Below are positions 34,366-43,738 of a stretch of DNA of 64,000 nucleotides, in pieces. How positions within the stretch are numbered: the stretch's first letter is position 1; each line of letters starts with the position of its first letter. The translations under genes were made by a program, and so were the position numbers. The stretch covers positions 806,001 through 870,000 of the forward strand of contig CBDFKB010000008.1 of assembly GCA_965248715.1 (NCBI GenBank). Direction: 5' to 3'. Source of the stretch: CBDFKB01 sp965248715. Lineage in GTDB: Bacteria > Pseudomonadota > Alphaproteobacteria > Rhizobiales > Rhizobiaceae. The notes under the pieces are model-generated. The model had not been told where the DNA came from, ran no database searches, and was given only the letters and a program-made list of their open reading frames with translations.

Positions 34366-34950
34366 GTGGAAGACATGTTAGTGGTCGAGGTCAAGGCCGA
34401 CACTGATGCCTTCGAAAAGAAGATGGAGGATCTCAAGAAAAAATCGAATGCTTTCGCAGGTGTGATTACCTCGGCGTTGCAAAGTGCGGCGACCCAGGGC
34501 GCTTCGTTTCAAGATGTCCTAAAATCGATTGGCAATGAGCTATCGAAAATGGCCCTGCAAAGCGCCATGGAGCCGCTACAAGACTTGTTGTCTGGTGCTT
34601 TCATGAGTTTCGCCAACCCATCGCAAAAGAAGCCGGCCTTTGCCAAGGGTGGTATTTTCTCCGGCGCCAGCGACTTGTTGTCGGCCGGTGGCGGTGCGAT
34701 CGGCGATGGGCCGGCGATGTTTCGTCATGCCGGCCAGATCGGCACAATTGGCGAGCGTGGTCCTGAAGCCATTATGCCGTTGCGGCGCGGCGCTGACGGC
34801 AAGCTCGGAGTTGCCGCGTCCGCCACCTCGTCGCCGGCCAATATTGTGTTCAACGTTAGCGCCAACGACGCCGAAAGTTTCCGGCGCTCGGAAGCGCAAA
34901 TCAGTGCCATGTTGACCCGCGCGGTCGGCCGTGGCCGGCGCAGCCTTTGA
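34366..34950 (+). CDS. GTA tape measure protein (gp11)
   Basis: A 194-residue short tape measure. The N-terminal half is helical (DMLVVEVKADTDAFEKKMEDLKKK). The middle has hydrophobic and glycine-rich parts (FAKGGIFSGASDLLSAGGGA) and the conserved GTIGERGPEAIMPLRRG. Short length fits the short GTA tail. The start is GTG 34366, 5 bp after AAGGAGG (34354-34360). GTG 34360 overlaps that site and ATG 34375 is too far away. Confidence 0.88.
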   Translation: MEDMLVVEVKADTDAFEKKMEDLKKKSNAFAGVITSALQSAATQGASFQDVLKSIGNELSKMALQSAMEPLQDLLSGAFMSFANPSQKKPAFAKGGIFSGASDLLSAGGGAIGDGPAMFRHAGQIGTIGERGPEAIMPLRRGADGKLGVAASATSSPANIVFNVSANDAESFRRSEAQISAMLTRAVGRGRRSL

Positions 34951-34968
34951 TTTTATAGGAACTTGCTA

Positions 34969-35619
34969 ATGAGTACCGCTTCTGGATTTCACGAGGTTCG
35001 CTTTCCGAGCGATGTGGCGTTAGGCGCCTCCGGCGGGCCAGTTCGCCGCAACGAAATCATTTCGCTCGGGTCAGGGTTTGAGCACCGCAACGCCAAATGG
35101 CAAGACGCCAAACGCCGTTACGATGCCGGCTTCGGTATCCGCACTGTGGATGATCTGCACGACGTGATCGGATTTTTCGAGGAGCGCCAGGGGTCCTTAT
35201 ATGGATTTCGTTTTCATGATCCGGTGGACTGGAAATCCTGCAAACCATCGATCACAGTCAGCGATATCGATCAACTAATCGCCACTGGCGATGGCACCAC
35301 CACAGTATTTCAACTGATCAAAATATATGGCGGCGGTGTTGCGCCCTATGTGCGTACCGTCTCGAAACCGGTCGCCGGCAGCGTTCAGGTGGCGGTTGAC
35401 GGGCAACCGGGTGTCGTGGGAACCGACTTTACCATCGATCACACTTGCGGTGAGGTCACGTTCCTGCCGTCGGCAATCCCCGGCGCCGGGGCGCAAATTA
35501 CGGCCGGCTATGAGTTTGATGTTCCGGTCCGCTTCGATCTTGACCAGTTGACCGTCAACCTGAACGCATTCGAGGCGGGAGAAATCCCGTCGATCCCGCT
35601 GGTGGAAGTACGCATATGA
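34969..35619 (+). CDS. GTA distal tail protein, DUF2460 (gp12)
   Basis: A 216-residue DUF2460 protein: FHEVRFPSDVALGASGGPVRR, IISLGSGFEHRNAKW, RRYDAGFGIRTVDDLHDVI, FFEERQGSLYGFRFHDPVDW. These are hallmark segments of GTA/TIGR02217 proteins at the tail tip. The ATG at 34969 follows TAGGA (34956-34960). It overlaps the DUF2163 gene by 4 bp. Confidence 0.93.
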   Translation: MSTASGFHEVRFPSDVALGASGGPVRRNEIISLGSGFEHRNAKWQDAKRRYDAGFGIRTVDDLHDVIGFFEERQGSLYGFRFHDPVDWKSCKPSITVSDIDQLIATGDGTTTVFQLIKIYGGGVAPYVRTVSKPVAGSVQVAVDGQPGVVGTDFTIDHTCGEVTFLPSAIPGAGAQITAGYEFDVPVRFDLDQLTVNLNAFEAGEIPSIPLVEVRI

Positions 35620-36506
35620 AGGTTCTCTCCCCCGGCCTTTCCGACCATCTTAGCGGCACCGTTACCACCTTATGCACCTGTTGGAAGGTGGTTCGTGATG
35701 ATGGTACAGTGCTTGGATTTACCGATCACGACCGCGATGTGTCCTTCGACAGCACGTCATATGAGGCGCAATCTGGTTTTACCAAGACCGCGCTCGACCA
35801 ATCATCCGGGCTGTCCGTCGACAATGGTGAGGTCGCCGGTGCGTTGCAGTCGGACCAAATATCCGAAGACGATATTCGCGCTGACCGCTATGACAATGCC
35901 CGGGTGGAAATCTATCTGGTCAATTGGTCCGAACCTAGTGAACGATTGTTGCAACGGGTTGCGACGATTGGGGAATTGACCGAGGAAGATGGTGCCTTTC
36001 GCGCCGAATTGCGCAGCCTTTCTAGTGGGTTGGACCGGGCTTTCGGGCGCTATTTCAATGCGACTTGTGATGCCGAACTTGGCGATGCGCGGTGTGGTTT
36101 TGATACTTCGGCGCCGGGATATTCCGCCGTCGGATCGGTGGTGACGGTCAGCGGGGTGATGGAAATTATCGCCACCGACATCCCGGCGTTTGACAATCGC
36201 TGGTTCGCCCACGGCAATTTGGTGTGGACCAGCGGGGCAAATGTTGACGTCAGCACCATGGTCACCGCCAGTCGCTTCGACAATGGCCAGTCGGTGCTTG
36301 GCCTGTGGCGGCCGATGCCGGCGCAAATTGCTTCCGGCGACACGTTCGATCTGACTGCCGGATGTGACAAGAGTTTTGTTACCTGTGGTGGCAAATTCAG
36401 CAACCGGATCAATTTCCAAGGCTTCCCGCACATGCCTGGCGAGGATACGGTGTTTGCCTATCCAGCTTCCGGCGACATCCACGACGGGAGCCCTTTGGTC
36501 CGGTGA
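35616..36506 (+). CDS. GTA hub protein, DUF2163 (gp13)
   Basis: A 296-residue DUF2163/beta-tail protein with TLCTCWKVVRDDGTVLGFTDHD at the N-terminus (about residues 17-38) and the C-terminal CDKSFVTCGGKFSNRINFQGFPHMPGED. Cysteines in the pattern CDAELGDARCGFD and the C-terminal CD...CGG support the iron-sulfur-containing hub seen in the RcGTA structure (known for the family, inferred here). It starts in an ATGA overlap. Confidence 0.92.
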   Translation: MKVLSPGLSDHLSGTVTTLCTCWKVVRDDGTVLGFTDHDRDVSFDSTSYEAQSGFTKTALDQSSGLSVDNGEVAGALQSDQISEDDIRADRYDNARVEIYLVNWSEPSERLLQRVATIGELTEEDGAFRAELRSLSSGLDRAFGRYFNATCDAELGDARCGFDTSAPGYSAVGSVVTVSGVMEIIATDIPAFDNRWFAHGNLVWTSGANVDVSTMVTASRFDNGQSVLGLWRPMPAQIASGDTFDLTAGCDKSFVTCGGKFSNRINFQGFPHMPGEDTVFAYPASGDIHDGSPLVR

Positions 36507-36946
36507 ATAAGAACTTACGCGCACAAACGATCGCCGCCGAAGCGCGATCTTGGATCGGCACGCCCTATCGCCATCAAGCAGCATGCAAGGGTGCTGGCGC
36601 CGACTGTCTGGGTCTGGTGCGTGGGGTCTGGCGCCGCTGCATCGGACCGGAACCGGAAATCGATTTTGCCTATGCACGTGATCGCGGCGAATATGGCCCA
36701 GGCGAGCCCGTATTAGGGGTAGCCGAAGAGCGCCTAGTTACGCGCAATAAGATGCCGCCGCTGCCTGGCGATCTGCTGATCTTTCGGTGGCGAAGGGCAG
36801 TCCCAGCCAAACATCTAGGCATCATGAGCGACCAGGACCTATTCGTGCACGCCTACGAACGGGCCGGGGTTTGCGAAACCAGATTGTCCGGATTTTGGGG
36901 TTCGAAAATGGTCGCGGTGTTCCGCTTTCCTGGAGTTGATGAATAG
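36503..36946 (+). CDS. GTA NlpC/P60 peptidase (gp14)
   Basis: A 147-residue NlpC/P60 cysteine peptidase. The nucleophile is C35 in GADCLGLVRG, and the histidine is in AKHLGIM near residue 97. WIGTPYRHQ precedes the cysteine as usual. It would cut cell-wall peptides during DNA delivery. It starts with GTG in an overlap with the hub gene and ends within the start of the baseplate gene. Confidence 0.93.
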   Translation: MNKNLRAQTIAAEARSWIGTPYRHQAACKGAGADCLGLVRGVWRRCIGPEPEIDFAYARDRGEYGPGEPVLGVAEERLVTRNKMPPLPGDLLIFRWRRAVPAKHLGIMSDQDLFVHAYERAGVCETRLSGFWGSKMVAVFRFPGVDE

Positions 36947-39900
36947 TGGCAACCGTCGTTCTACAAACCGTTGGTGCAACCGTTGGAGGCGCTATCGGTG
37001 GACCAATTGGCGCCGTTGTTGGGCGTGCCGCAGGTGCACTTGCCGGCAGTTATATCGACCAGCAATTGTTCTCGGACGACGAAACTATCCACGGTCCAAG
37101 GCTGGAAAACGCGCGAATTTTCACGTCGCGGCAGGGCGCCTCGATCCCTCGGATTTTCGGCCAATGCCGCCTTGGTGGCGAGCTGATCTGGGCGACCCGT
37201 TTCGAGGAAGAAGGGGTGACCACATCCGGCGGCGGCAAAGGCGGTCCGCCTGGCCCATCGACTACGAATTACGAGTATTTCGCCAATTTCGCGATGGCCG
37301 TGTGTGAGGGCGAAATCGCCCATGTGCGGCGAATTTGGGCCGATAGCCGACCGCTCGATCTTTCCGTCCACGAAGTGCGCGTCTACCGCGGCACCGGCGA
37401 CCAAACTCCCGATCCGCTGATCGAAGCCAAGCAGGGGGCGGATAATGCGCCAGCCTATCGTGGCGTCGCCTATCTGGTGTTCGAACGCCTGCCACTTAGT
37501 GAATTTGGCAACCGTATTCCACAGATTTCGGTAGAAATAGTCCGTCCGGTCGGCGAACTGGAAAAGTCGGTCCAGGCGGTGACGATTATCCCCGGTTCTA
37601 CCGAATTCGGTTATCATCCGATGCGGGTCAAAGATTTGTCGGCATATGGCACCGGCGCGTTGTTGAACCGGCACAATGCCCGTGCCGAGACCGATTGGCA
37701 GGCCTCGATCAATGAATTGCAGGCGGTATGCCCAAACTTGAAATCGGTTGCCCTGGTGGTCGCATGGTTTGGCAATGATCTTCGTTGCGGCCATTGCACG
37801 CTCCGACCCGGCATCGAAACCACCTTGCGCACCGAGACCTCGATCCCGTGGGCCGTTTCCGGCATCGCCATGGATGCGGCCCATATTATCTCACAGTATG
37901 ACCAAAGGCCGGCTTTCGGCAGCACGCCGTCGGACAATTCGGTGATTGCCGCGATCGCCGATTTGAAGGCACGCGGCCTGAAGGTACTGCTCTATCCATT
38001 CATCATGATGGATATTGCGGCGGGTAACACATTGCCTGATCCTTATGGTGGCGCCGGCCAGGCGGTCTATCCCTGGCGTGGCATGATCACCGGCAACATC
38101 GCGCTCGGCCAGGCGGGAACCACCGATCTTACTGCGGCTGCACGCACGGAAATTGACGCATTTATCGGAACCGCAGCACCGGGTGATTTCGCCGCTGGCA
38201 CCGATACCGTGATCTATAACGGGTCGGCTGAGTGGAGCTACCGTCGGTTGATCCTGCATTACGCTCGCCTGGCGGCGTTGGCCGGCGGGGTGGAGGGTTT
38301 TTTGATCGGTTCGGAAATGGAGGCGTTAACCAGGCTGCGGGACGACGCCAATAGCCATCCGATGGTCGACGAATTAGTGTCGCTTGTCTCGGACGTGCGT
38401 TCAATCGTCGGCCCGTCAACGAAACTGACCTATGCTGCCAACTGGGCAGAATATTTCGGTTTCCAACCACCCGAAGCCCCGGGCGATCTCGTATTTCACC
38501 TCGATGATTTGTGGGCTTCGACAAACATCGACGCGGTTGGGGTCGACAATTACATGCCGCTTGGTGATTGGCGCGATAGCGGTGTCCCCAATCCAGGTTT
38601 CGCGCGCTCGGCTTATGCAAGGGCGGAAACCGCTGCTTCGGTCGCTGGCGGCGAGGGCTATGATTGGTACTATGCCTCGGCGCTAGATCGAGCGCTGGGC
38701 ATACGCACCGATATCACCGATTCTCTCGGTGAACCGTGGGTCTGGCGCTTTAAGGATTTGGTCTCGTGGTGGTCCAATGCCCACCACAATCGGGTCGCTG
38801 GCATACGTAGCGCCACCCCAACCTCTTGGATCGCGCAAAGCAAGCCGATCTGGTTTACCGAACTCGGCTGTCCGGCGATCGACAAGGGCGCCAATCAGCC
38901 CAACGTCTTTTTCGATCCGAAATCGGCGCAAAGCGAAATACCCTATTTCTCCGACGGCACCCGCGATGATTATTCGCAACGCCGATATTTGGAAGCCCAT
39001 CTTGCCCATTGGGACCCAACAGCGGTTGATTTCGAAGAAACCCATAACCCGCCATCTTCCCTATTTTCAGGGCGGATGATCGATCCGGAGACTATTTTCA
39101 TTTGGACCTGGGACGCGCGGCCGTTTCCCGAATTTCCCAATTCCGACGAGGTGTGGGGCGACGCGCAGAACTGGAATTCAGGGCATTGGCTGAACGGCCG
39201 GCTTGGCGCCGCGCCGTTGTCGGAATTTATTTCCGAATTGCTGCGAAGTGGCGGCCACAGCGCGTTCGATGCTTCCCAAGTCGACGGCGTGGTTGATGGG
39301 GTCTTGATGCCCGACCCAGCCTCGGCGCGGCGCATTCTCGAACCGATTTTGGCGCTGTTTCGCATCGAGGCGTTTGAATCCGACGGGATTATCCGTTTCA
39401 CCAGTCGTGGGCGCGCGGTGCCGGTCGAAATTGAACTCGGTCAGGAACAGGAACCGCTTAACAAGCCGGCAATAATCCGGCAGCGATCACACGAGGCAGA
39501 ACTGCCGACCGAACTGTCGGTCAAACACCTGGCGCTGTCGCGCGACTATGATCCTGCGACCTCATTGTCTAAACGCGGCACGGTGTTGGGACATCGTCAG
39601 GCGACCATGGATTTGCCGATCGTTTTGGAAACCGGCGCGGTTGGTTCCGAGGCCGATGATTGGCTACGCGAAGTGTGGATTGGTCGAGAGACGCTAGAAT
39701 TTTCGCTACCGCATAAATGGCAGAACCTGGAGCCAGGCGATTTGATCAAACTTGACGCCGCACCAGGGCGGATATGGCGCATAGAATCGATCGAGGACAG
39801 TGATTTCCGCGCTATCGTCGCGCGCGCTTATCAGCCGATTGCCTCCACCCCTTCTTCCGTCGTGCCGCAAGCCAATTCCCAGACTTTCCGCGAGCCCCAG

Positions 39901-40839
39901 GCGCCGATTGTCACCCTATTGGATCTGCCCAATCTAACCGGCGTGGAAACCGGCTGCATGGTGCGTTTCGCGCTTTATTCCGTGCCCTGGCAGGGCCCCT
40001 ATAGCCTGTTCAGTTCACCCACCGATGAAGCCTATGAATTCCAGGGTAAGGTAGCCCGACCGGCGATCATGGGAACCTTGGTAACCGCCCTTAGTGCAGC
40101 ACCATTTGGCCGGTGGATATATCGCGACCAGTTGGAATTGGATTTGTTCTCCGGTGCGTTGGCGTCGGCCGACCCGGTGCTGGTGCTCAACGGCGCCAAC
40201 GCAATCGCGGTCGAAGCCGATAACGGCGATTGGGAGATCATACAGTTCCGCAGCGCTGAACTGATCGCACCCAATCGCTACCGGCTTTCCAGCCTATTGC
40301 GCGCTCAAGCTGGCAGCGACCAAGCAATGAATGCCGGCGCCAGCGTTGGAAACCGGTTTGTGGTGCTGAACCAGGCATTGGGCGAAGTCGCGATTTCCGC
40401 TTCGCTTGAGGGGTTGGCGATGAATTGGCGGGTCGGACCTTCCAGCCGTCCGGCCAGCGATCCAAGCTACACGCAACTATCTCATACTTCTCAACGACCC
40501 TGTCTGACACCATTCAGCCCGGTTCATGTGCGCGGCGCACTACACTCGAACGGCGATCTTGCGATTTCCTGGATCAGACGCTCGCGGATCGACGCAGATA
40601 GTTGGGAGCCGGCGGAAATCCCGCTCGGCGAAGCCGAAGAGGCATATGAATTACGGGTATTGGTTAGTGGCGTGGCGGTACGAACCGTCGAGAGCGCCGC
40701 ACCGCAATATACCTATAGCGCGAGTGACCAGTCCGCCGACCATGGTGGCGCGCCAAGCCAAATAGACCTTCAGGTGCGGCAAATCGGAACCAGCCGCCGG
40801 CTCGGCTACCCGACGTTAGCAACCATTTCCCTTTCTTAA
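36946..40839 (+). CDS. GTA baseplate 'megatron' protein (gp15)
   Basis: A 1297-residue host-recognition baseplate protein. The N-terminus has a glycine-rich hydrophobic stretch (GATVGGAIGGPIGAVVGRAAG). A GTA TIM-barrel-like domain (glycoside-hydrolase-like) covers about residues 400-740 (YNGSAEWSYRRLILHYARLAAL, then DAVGVDNYMPLGDW and WFTELGCPAIDKG). A phage-tail domain follows, with long beta-rich C-terminal modules. It starts with a GTG at 36946, overlapping the peptidase stop. It is the last structural gene of the cluster. Confidence 0.95.
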   Translation: MATVVLQTVGATVGGAIGGPIGAVVGRAAGALAGSYIDQQLFSDDETIHGPRLENARIFTSRQGASIPRIFGQCRLGGELIWATRFEEEGVTTSGGGKGGPPGPSTTNYEYFANFAMAVCEGEIAHVRRIWADSRPLDLSVHEVRVYRGTGDQTPDPLIEAKQGADNAPAYRGVAYLVFERLPLSEFGNRIPQISVEIVRPVGELEKSVQAVTIIPGSTEFGYHPMRVKDLSAYGTGALLNRHNARAETDWQASINELQAVCPNLKSVALVVAWFGNDLRCGHCTLRPGIETTLRTETSIPWAVSGIAMDAAHIISQYDQRPAFGSTPSDNSVIAAIADLKARGLKVLLYPFIMMDIAAGNTLPDPYGGAGQAVYPWRGMITGNIALGQAGTTDLTAAARTEIDAFIGTAAPGDFAAGTDTVIYNGSAEWSYRRLILHYARLAALAGGVEGFLIGSEMEALTRLRDDANSHPMVDELVSLVSDVRSIVGPSTKLTYAANWAEYFGFQPPEAPGDLVFHLDDLWASTNIDAVGVDNYMPLGDWRDSGVPNPGFARSAYARAETAASVAGGEGYDWYYASALDRALGIRTDITDSLGEPWVWRFKDLVSWWSNAHHNRVAGIRSATPTSWIAQSKPIWFTELGCPAIDKGANQPNVFFDPKSAQSEIPYFSDGTRDDYSQRRYLEAHLAHWDPTAVDFEETHNPPSSLFSGRMIDPETIFIWTWDARPFPEFPNSDEVWGDAQNWNSGHWLNGRLGAAPLSEFISELLRSGGHSAFDASQVDGVVDGVLMPDPASARRILEPILALFRIEAFESDGIIRFTSRGRAVPVEIELGQEQEPLNKPAIIRQRSHEAELPTELSVKHLALSRDYDPATSLSKRGTVLGHRQATMDLPIVLETGAVGSEADDWLREVWIGRETLEFSLPHKWQNLEPGDLIKLDAAPGRIWRIESIEDSDFRAIVARAYQPIASTPSSVVPQANSQTFREPQAPIVTLLDLPNLTGVETGCMVRFALYSVPWQGPYSLFSSPTDEAYEFQGKVARPAIMGTLVTALSAAPFGRWIYRDQLELDLFSGALASADPVLVLNGANAIAVEADNGDWEIIQFRSAELIAPNRYRLSSLLRAQAGSDQAMNAGASVGNRFVVLNQALGEVAISASLEGLAMNWRVGPSSRPASDPSYTQLSHTSQRPCLTPFSPVHVRGALHSNGDLAISWIRRSRIDADSWEPAEIPLGEAEEAYELRVLVSGVAVRTVESAAPQYTYSASDQSADHGGAPSQIDLQVRQIGTSRRLGYPTLATISLS

Positions 40840-40860
40840 ACCCGAACTTAGGAGCATGCG

Positions 40861-41067
40861 ATGAACGCTTCCAAACCATGGTATTATTCGAAATCGATCT
40901 GGGGATCCCTGGTCGCGGTAGCGGCCGGCCTTGCTGGTTCGCTTGGTCTCAGCGTCGACGCGACAAGCCAAGGTGCACTTGCCGATGCGGCGGTGCAATT
41001 GATCGGCGCACTTGGCGCACTGTATGCCATTTATGGCCGGATATCTGCCAACCAGGTAATTGCCTGA
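40861..41067 (+). CDS. Small holin-like membrane protein
   Basis: A 68-residue protein with two hydrophobic segments (about residues 13-31 and 43-58) separated by a short polar loop (SVDATSQGALADAA), and the N-terminal WYYSKSIWGSLVA common in small phage holin-like proteins. TTAGGAG (40848-40854) lies 6 bp upstream. Being 21 bp after the GTA baseplate gene on the same strand, it may help release GTA particles. That is inferred; no endolysin is nearby. Confidence 0.55.
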   Translation: MNASKPWYYSKSIWGSLVAVAAGLAGSLGLSVDATSQGALADAAVQLIGALGALYAIYGRISANQVIA

Positions 41068-41124
41068 TCGCTGACCGCCTTTGCGTTCATCGCCCGTTCA
41101 GGCTTTTTGTGCTAACTAACGGGT

Positions 41125-41421
41125 ATGAAAACCCTTCTTGCAATTATGATCGCGACCGCGCTCGCGCTTGGTACCGGCGCCAATGCCGATGCTGGCATAC
41201 GTGCGTTGCTCGGCGACAAAATCGGTCTAGCGCCGACGGCCAGCACGGCTGCAAGGTTGGTACAAAATGATTGCCAGGCGAAGGCGGAAGCATTGCGGGC
41301 ATCTTATGGTCCACAAGCGGTTCTTTTATCCTGGCAGCCGACAAGTGCCGGTTGCCGGGTAAAGATTTTGGCGCCCGGCGATGGGTCCAATCCACGTATT
41401 GTGGTAAAGGTCATCAAATAA
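41125..41421 (+). CDS. Small secreted protein upstream of feuPQ (FeuN-like candidate)
   Basis: A 98-residue exported protein: a signal peptide at residues 1-22 (cleavage after ANA or ADA) and a short periplasmic body with two cysteines (NDCQAKAE and AGCRVKI) that could form a disulfide. It ends 36 bp before feuP. In Sinorhizobium a small periplasmic protein, FeuN, encoded just upstream of feuPQ restrains FeuQ signalling. Position and size fit, but I cannot confirm sequence homology. Confidence 0.6.
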   Translation: MKTLLAIMIATALALGTGANADAGIRALLGDKIGLAPTASTAARLVQNDCQAKAEALRASYGPQAVLLSWQPTSAGCRVKILAPGDGSNPRIVVKVIK

Positions 41422-41457
41422 ATTTGGCCCACGCGATCATTCGCCGGGAGAAAAGTC

Positions 41458-42120
41458 GTGCGGATCCTCGTTGTAGAAGACGAACCTGAACTCAATCGCC
41501 AGCTTTGTGAGGCTGTAACCGAGGCCGGCTACGCGGTCGATACTTGTTTCGACGGCGAAGAGGCCGAATTTCTCGGCGAAAGCGAACCCTACGACGCAAT
41601 CGTATTGGATATAGGCCTGCCGAAGATGGATGGACTGACCGTGTTGGAGAACTGGCGCCGTAACCAAATTTCCACCCCGGTATTGATCCTCACCGCCCGG
41701 GACCGCTGGAGCGACAAGGTTGCCGGCATTGATGCGGGTGCTGACGATTATGTCGCCAAACCGTTTCACGTCGAAGAGGTGCTGGCGCGGCTGCGCGCCC
41801 TGATCCGCCGAACCGCCGGACACGCAACATCACTGCTTGAATGTGGTAAAATTACCTTAGATACCAAGACTGCGAAGGTTACCAGTGCCGGTCGCACGGT
41901 AAAGTTGACCTCGCACGAATTGCGGCTGTTGTCTTATCTGATGCATCACCAAGATAAGGTTGTCTCACGCACCGAACTTACCGAACATATTTATGATCAA
42001 GACTTCGATCGCGATTCCAATACTATCGAAGTGTTTGTTGGCAGGCTGCGCAAAAAGCTTGGTCCTGGCTATATCGAAACCGAACGCGGTCTTGGATACC
42101 GGTTGCGTGCGCCGGAGTAG
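41458..42120 (+). CDS. feuP: Response regulator FeuP (OmpR family)
   Basis: A 220-residue regulator. The receiver domain has acidic pocket EDE (residues 7-9), phospho-acceptor D51 in IVLDIGLP, T/K signatures in LTARDRW and AKPFHVEE, and a C-terminal winged helix (KLTSHELRLLSYLMHH, EVFVGRLRKKLG). The GTG at 41458 follows GGGAG at 41446-41450. In rhizobia FeuPQ activates export and osmoadaptation genes such as ndvA. Assignment rests on motifs plus the conserved feuPQ-ccm gene order. Confidence 0.87.
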   Translation: MRILVVEDEPELNRQLCEAVTEAGYAVDTCFDGEEAEFLGESEPYDAIVLDIGLPKMDGLTVLENWRRNQISTPVLILTARDRWSDKVAGIDAGADDYVAKPFHVEEVLARLRALIRRTAGHATSLLECGKITLDTKTAKVTSAGRTVKLTSHELRLLSYLMHHQDKVVSRTELTEHIYDQDFDRDSNTIEVFVGRLRKKLGPGYIETERGLGYRLRAPE

Positions 42121-42244
42121 CCAAGCATGGCCGATTGATCGTGCCATCAATTGGTCTAAATCGCTGCAACAGGTGCCGGCAACGGTCGCTTTGGCTGGCC
42201 ACGTTGGCATCGCCACCGCTGACGTAAACTGACCCGGCGGCGCC

Positions 42245-43606
42245 ATGCGAACCGGCTCACTTACCCTTAGACTATTCCTGCTCTCTTCGATCTGGACAAT
42301 CATTGCGGTTGCCATCATCACCATTGTGCTATCGACCGGGTTGCGCCGGTTCGCCGAAACGCAGTTCTTCGATACTCTTACCGCCCATCTCTACAATCTC
42401 ATGGGCTCGGTGGATTCAAACGCCGCCACACCCTTATCGGGCGCGCCAAATCTCGGTGATCCCCGATATTTTGAGAACCGGTCGGGCTGGTACTGGTTGG
42501 TGCAGTCAACTGCCAATGCTCGAATTGCGCTCAAATCCCAATCGCTCGGCGCGTTGACCATGCCGGCCTATGATCCATCGACTGCCGGCAACAATTTTTT
42601 ACGTACCTTTTTTATAACCGGTCCTCATGGCGAACCAGTAGCCGGGGTCGAAGCGGTGGTATTCCTCGGCGAGGGCGATAGGCTTTTTCGTTTCGTGGTC
42701 ACCGGCCACCGTGCTTTGGTTGAAGCGGAAATCAGAAAATTCCGGCGTTTGATGATCATCTATCTTGGTTGTTTCGGTGCCGGGTTGGTAGTCGTTGGCT
42801 ATTTCGTCGTCCATTTTGGCTTACGTCCGCTGCGGGCGGCCACCGAGGCGCTTGACCAGATTTCGAAAGGCAAAGCGGATAAGCTCGAAGGTCGCTTTCC
42901 TTCTGAAATCGCGCCATTGATCGACGGCATCAATTCGCTGATCGCATCCAATCAACGGGTAATCGTTCGCGCCAGGACACAGGTCGGCAATTTGGCCCAT
43001 GCCCTAAAAACACCGATTTCCGTGATTCTAAACGAGACTTCGGCCGGCGGCACCGCCAAGGAGCGGTTGATTTCCCAGCAAACCGAACAGATGCGCGGCT
43101 TTGTGCAGCGCTACCTCGACCGGGCAAGGGTGGCAGCCAACGTGGGAGTGGTGTCATCGTCGACGCGGGTCAAGCCCCTGGTCGAACGCCTAGTCAGGGT
43201 GCTTGACAAACTCCATCATGAACGGGTGCTGACGCTGGATTTCGCAGCCGATCTAGGGCTCCTGTTTCAGGGCGAGCAGGAAGATTTTGAGGAACTGCTT
43301 GGCAATTTACTGGAAAACGCCTGCAAATGGGCCAAGGAGAAAATCGTGGTAACGGTCACCGGTCCCAATGGCGCTGGCAAATCCGCCACATTTACCATCG
43401 TGATCGACGATGACGGTCCCGGCATGGCTAAGGATCAATTCAAGGAAGCGCGCAAGCGCGGCCGCCGTCTCGATGAAACCGCGCCGGGTTCGGGGCTTGG
43501 CCTGTCGATTGTCGATGAAATCGCTACCGAATATGGCGGGTGCTTTGAACTAGCGCGCTCACCGCTCGGTGGATTGCGGGCCAGCATTACCTTGCCTGCG
43601 GCCTAG
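42245..43606 (+). CDS. feuQ: Sensor histidine kinase FeuQ
   Basis: A 453-residue membrane kinase. Helices at about residues 8-30 and 175-195 flank a periplasmic sensor domain (FFDTLTAHLYNLMGSVDS onwards). A HAMP-like linker (FGLRPLRAATEALDQISKG) leads to the H-box NLAHALKTPIS (H252), the N-box LLGNLLENACKWA and the ATP lid DDDGPGM with GSGLGLSIVDEI. It would phosphorylate FeuP. A 124-bp gap separates it from feuP, wider than usual for a coupled pair. Confidence 0.87.
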   Translation: MRTGSLTLRLFLLSSIWTIIAVAIITIVLSTGLRRFAETQFFDTLTAHLYNLMGSVDSNAATPLSGAPNLGDPRYFENRSGWYWLVQSTANARIALKSQSLGALTMPAYDPSTAGNNFLRTFFITGPHGEPVAGVEAVVFLGEGDRLFRFVVTGHRALVEAEIRKFRRLMIIYLGCFGAGLVVVGYFVVHFGLRPLRAATEALDQISKGKADKLEGRFPSEIAPLIDGINSLIASNQRVIVRARTQVGNLAHALKTPISVILNETSAGGTAKERLISQQTEQMRGFVQRYLDRARVAANVGVVSSSTRVKPLVERLVRVLDKLHHERVLTLDFAADLGLLFQGEQEDFEELLGNLLENACKWAKEKIVVTVTGPNGAGKSATFTIVIDDDGPGMAKDQFKEARKRGRRLDETAPGSGLGLSIVDEIATEYGGCFELARSPLGGLRASITLPAA

Positions 43607-43738
43607 ACGCCCAACACCAATCACGGCAATCTTCTTCCTGATCAAAACCGCGTCAGAACCGCACGCTCGGCACCATCATCGGGTGTTATCGATATCTGGT
43701 GCCATTGTCTTGCGCCAAACCGGTGCTATCTAAGCCCC

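Noticed and set aside
26237..41067. Interpretation as an integrated prophage
   Set aside because: No integrase, repressor, replication or attachment sites are seen; gene order is that of Rhodobacter-type GTAs and host genes flank it directly.
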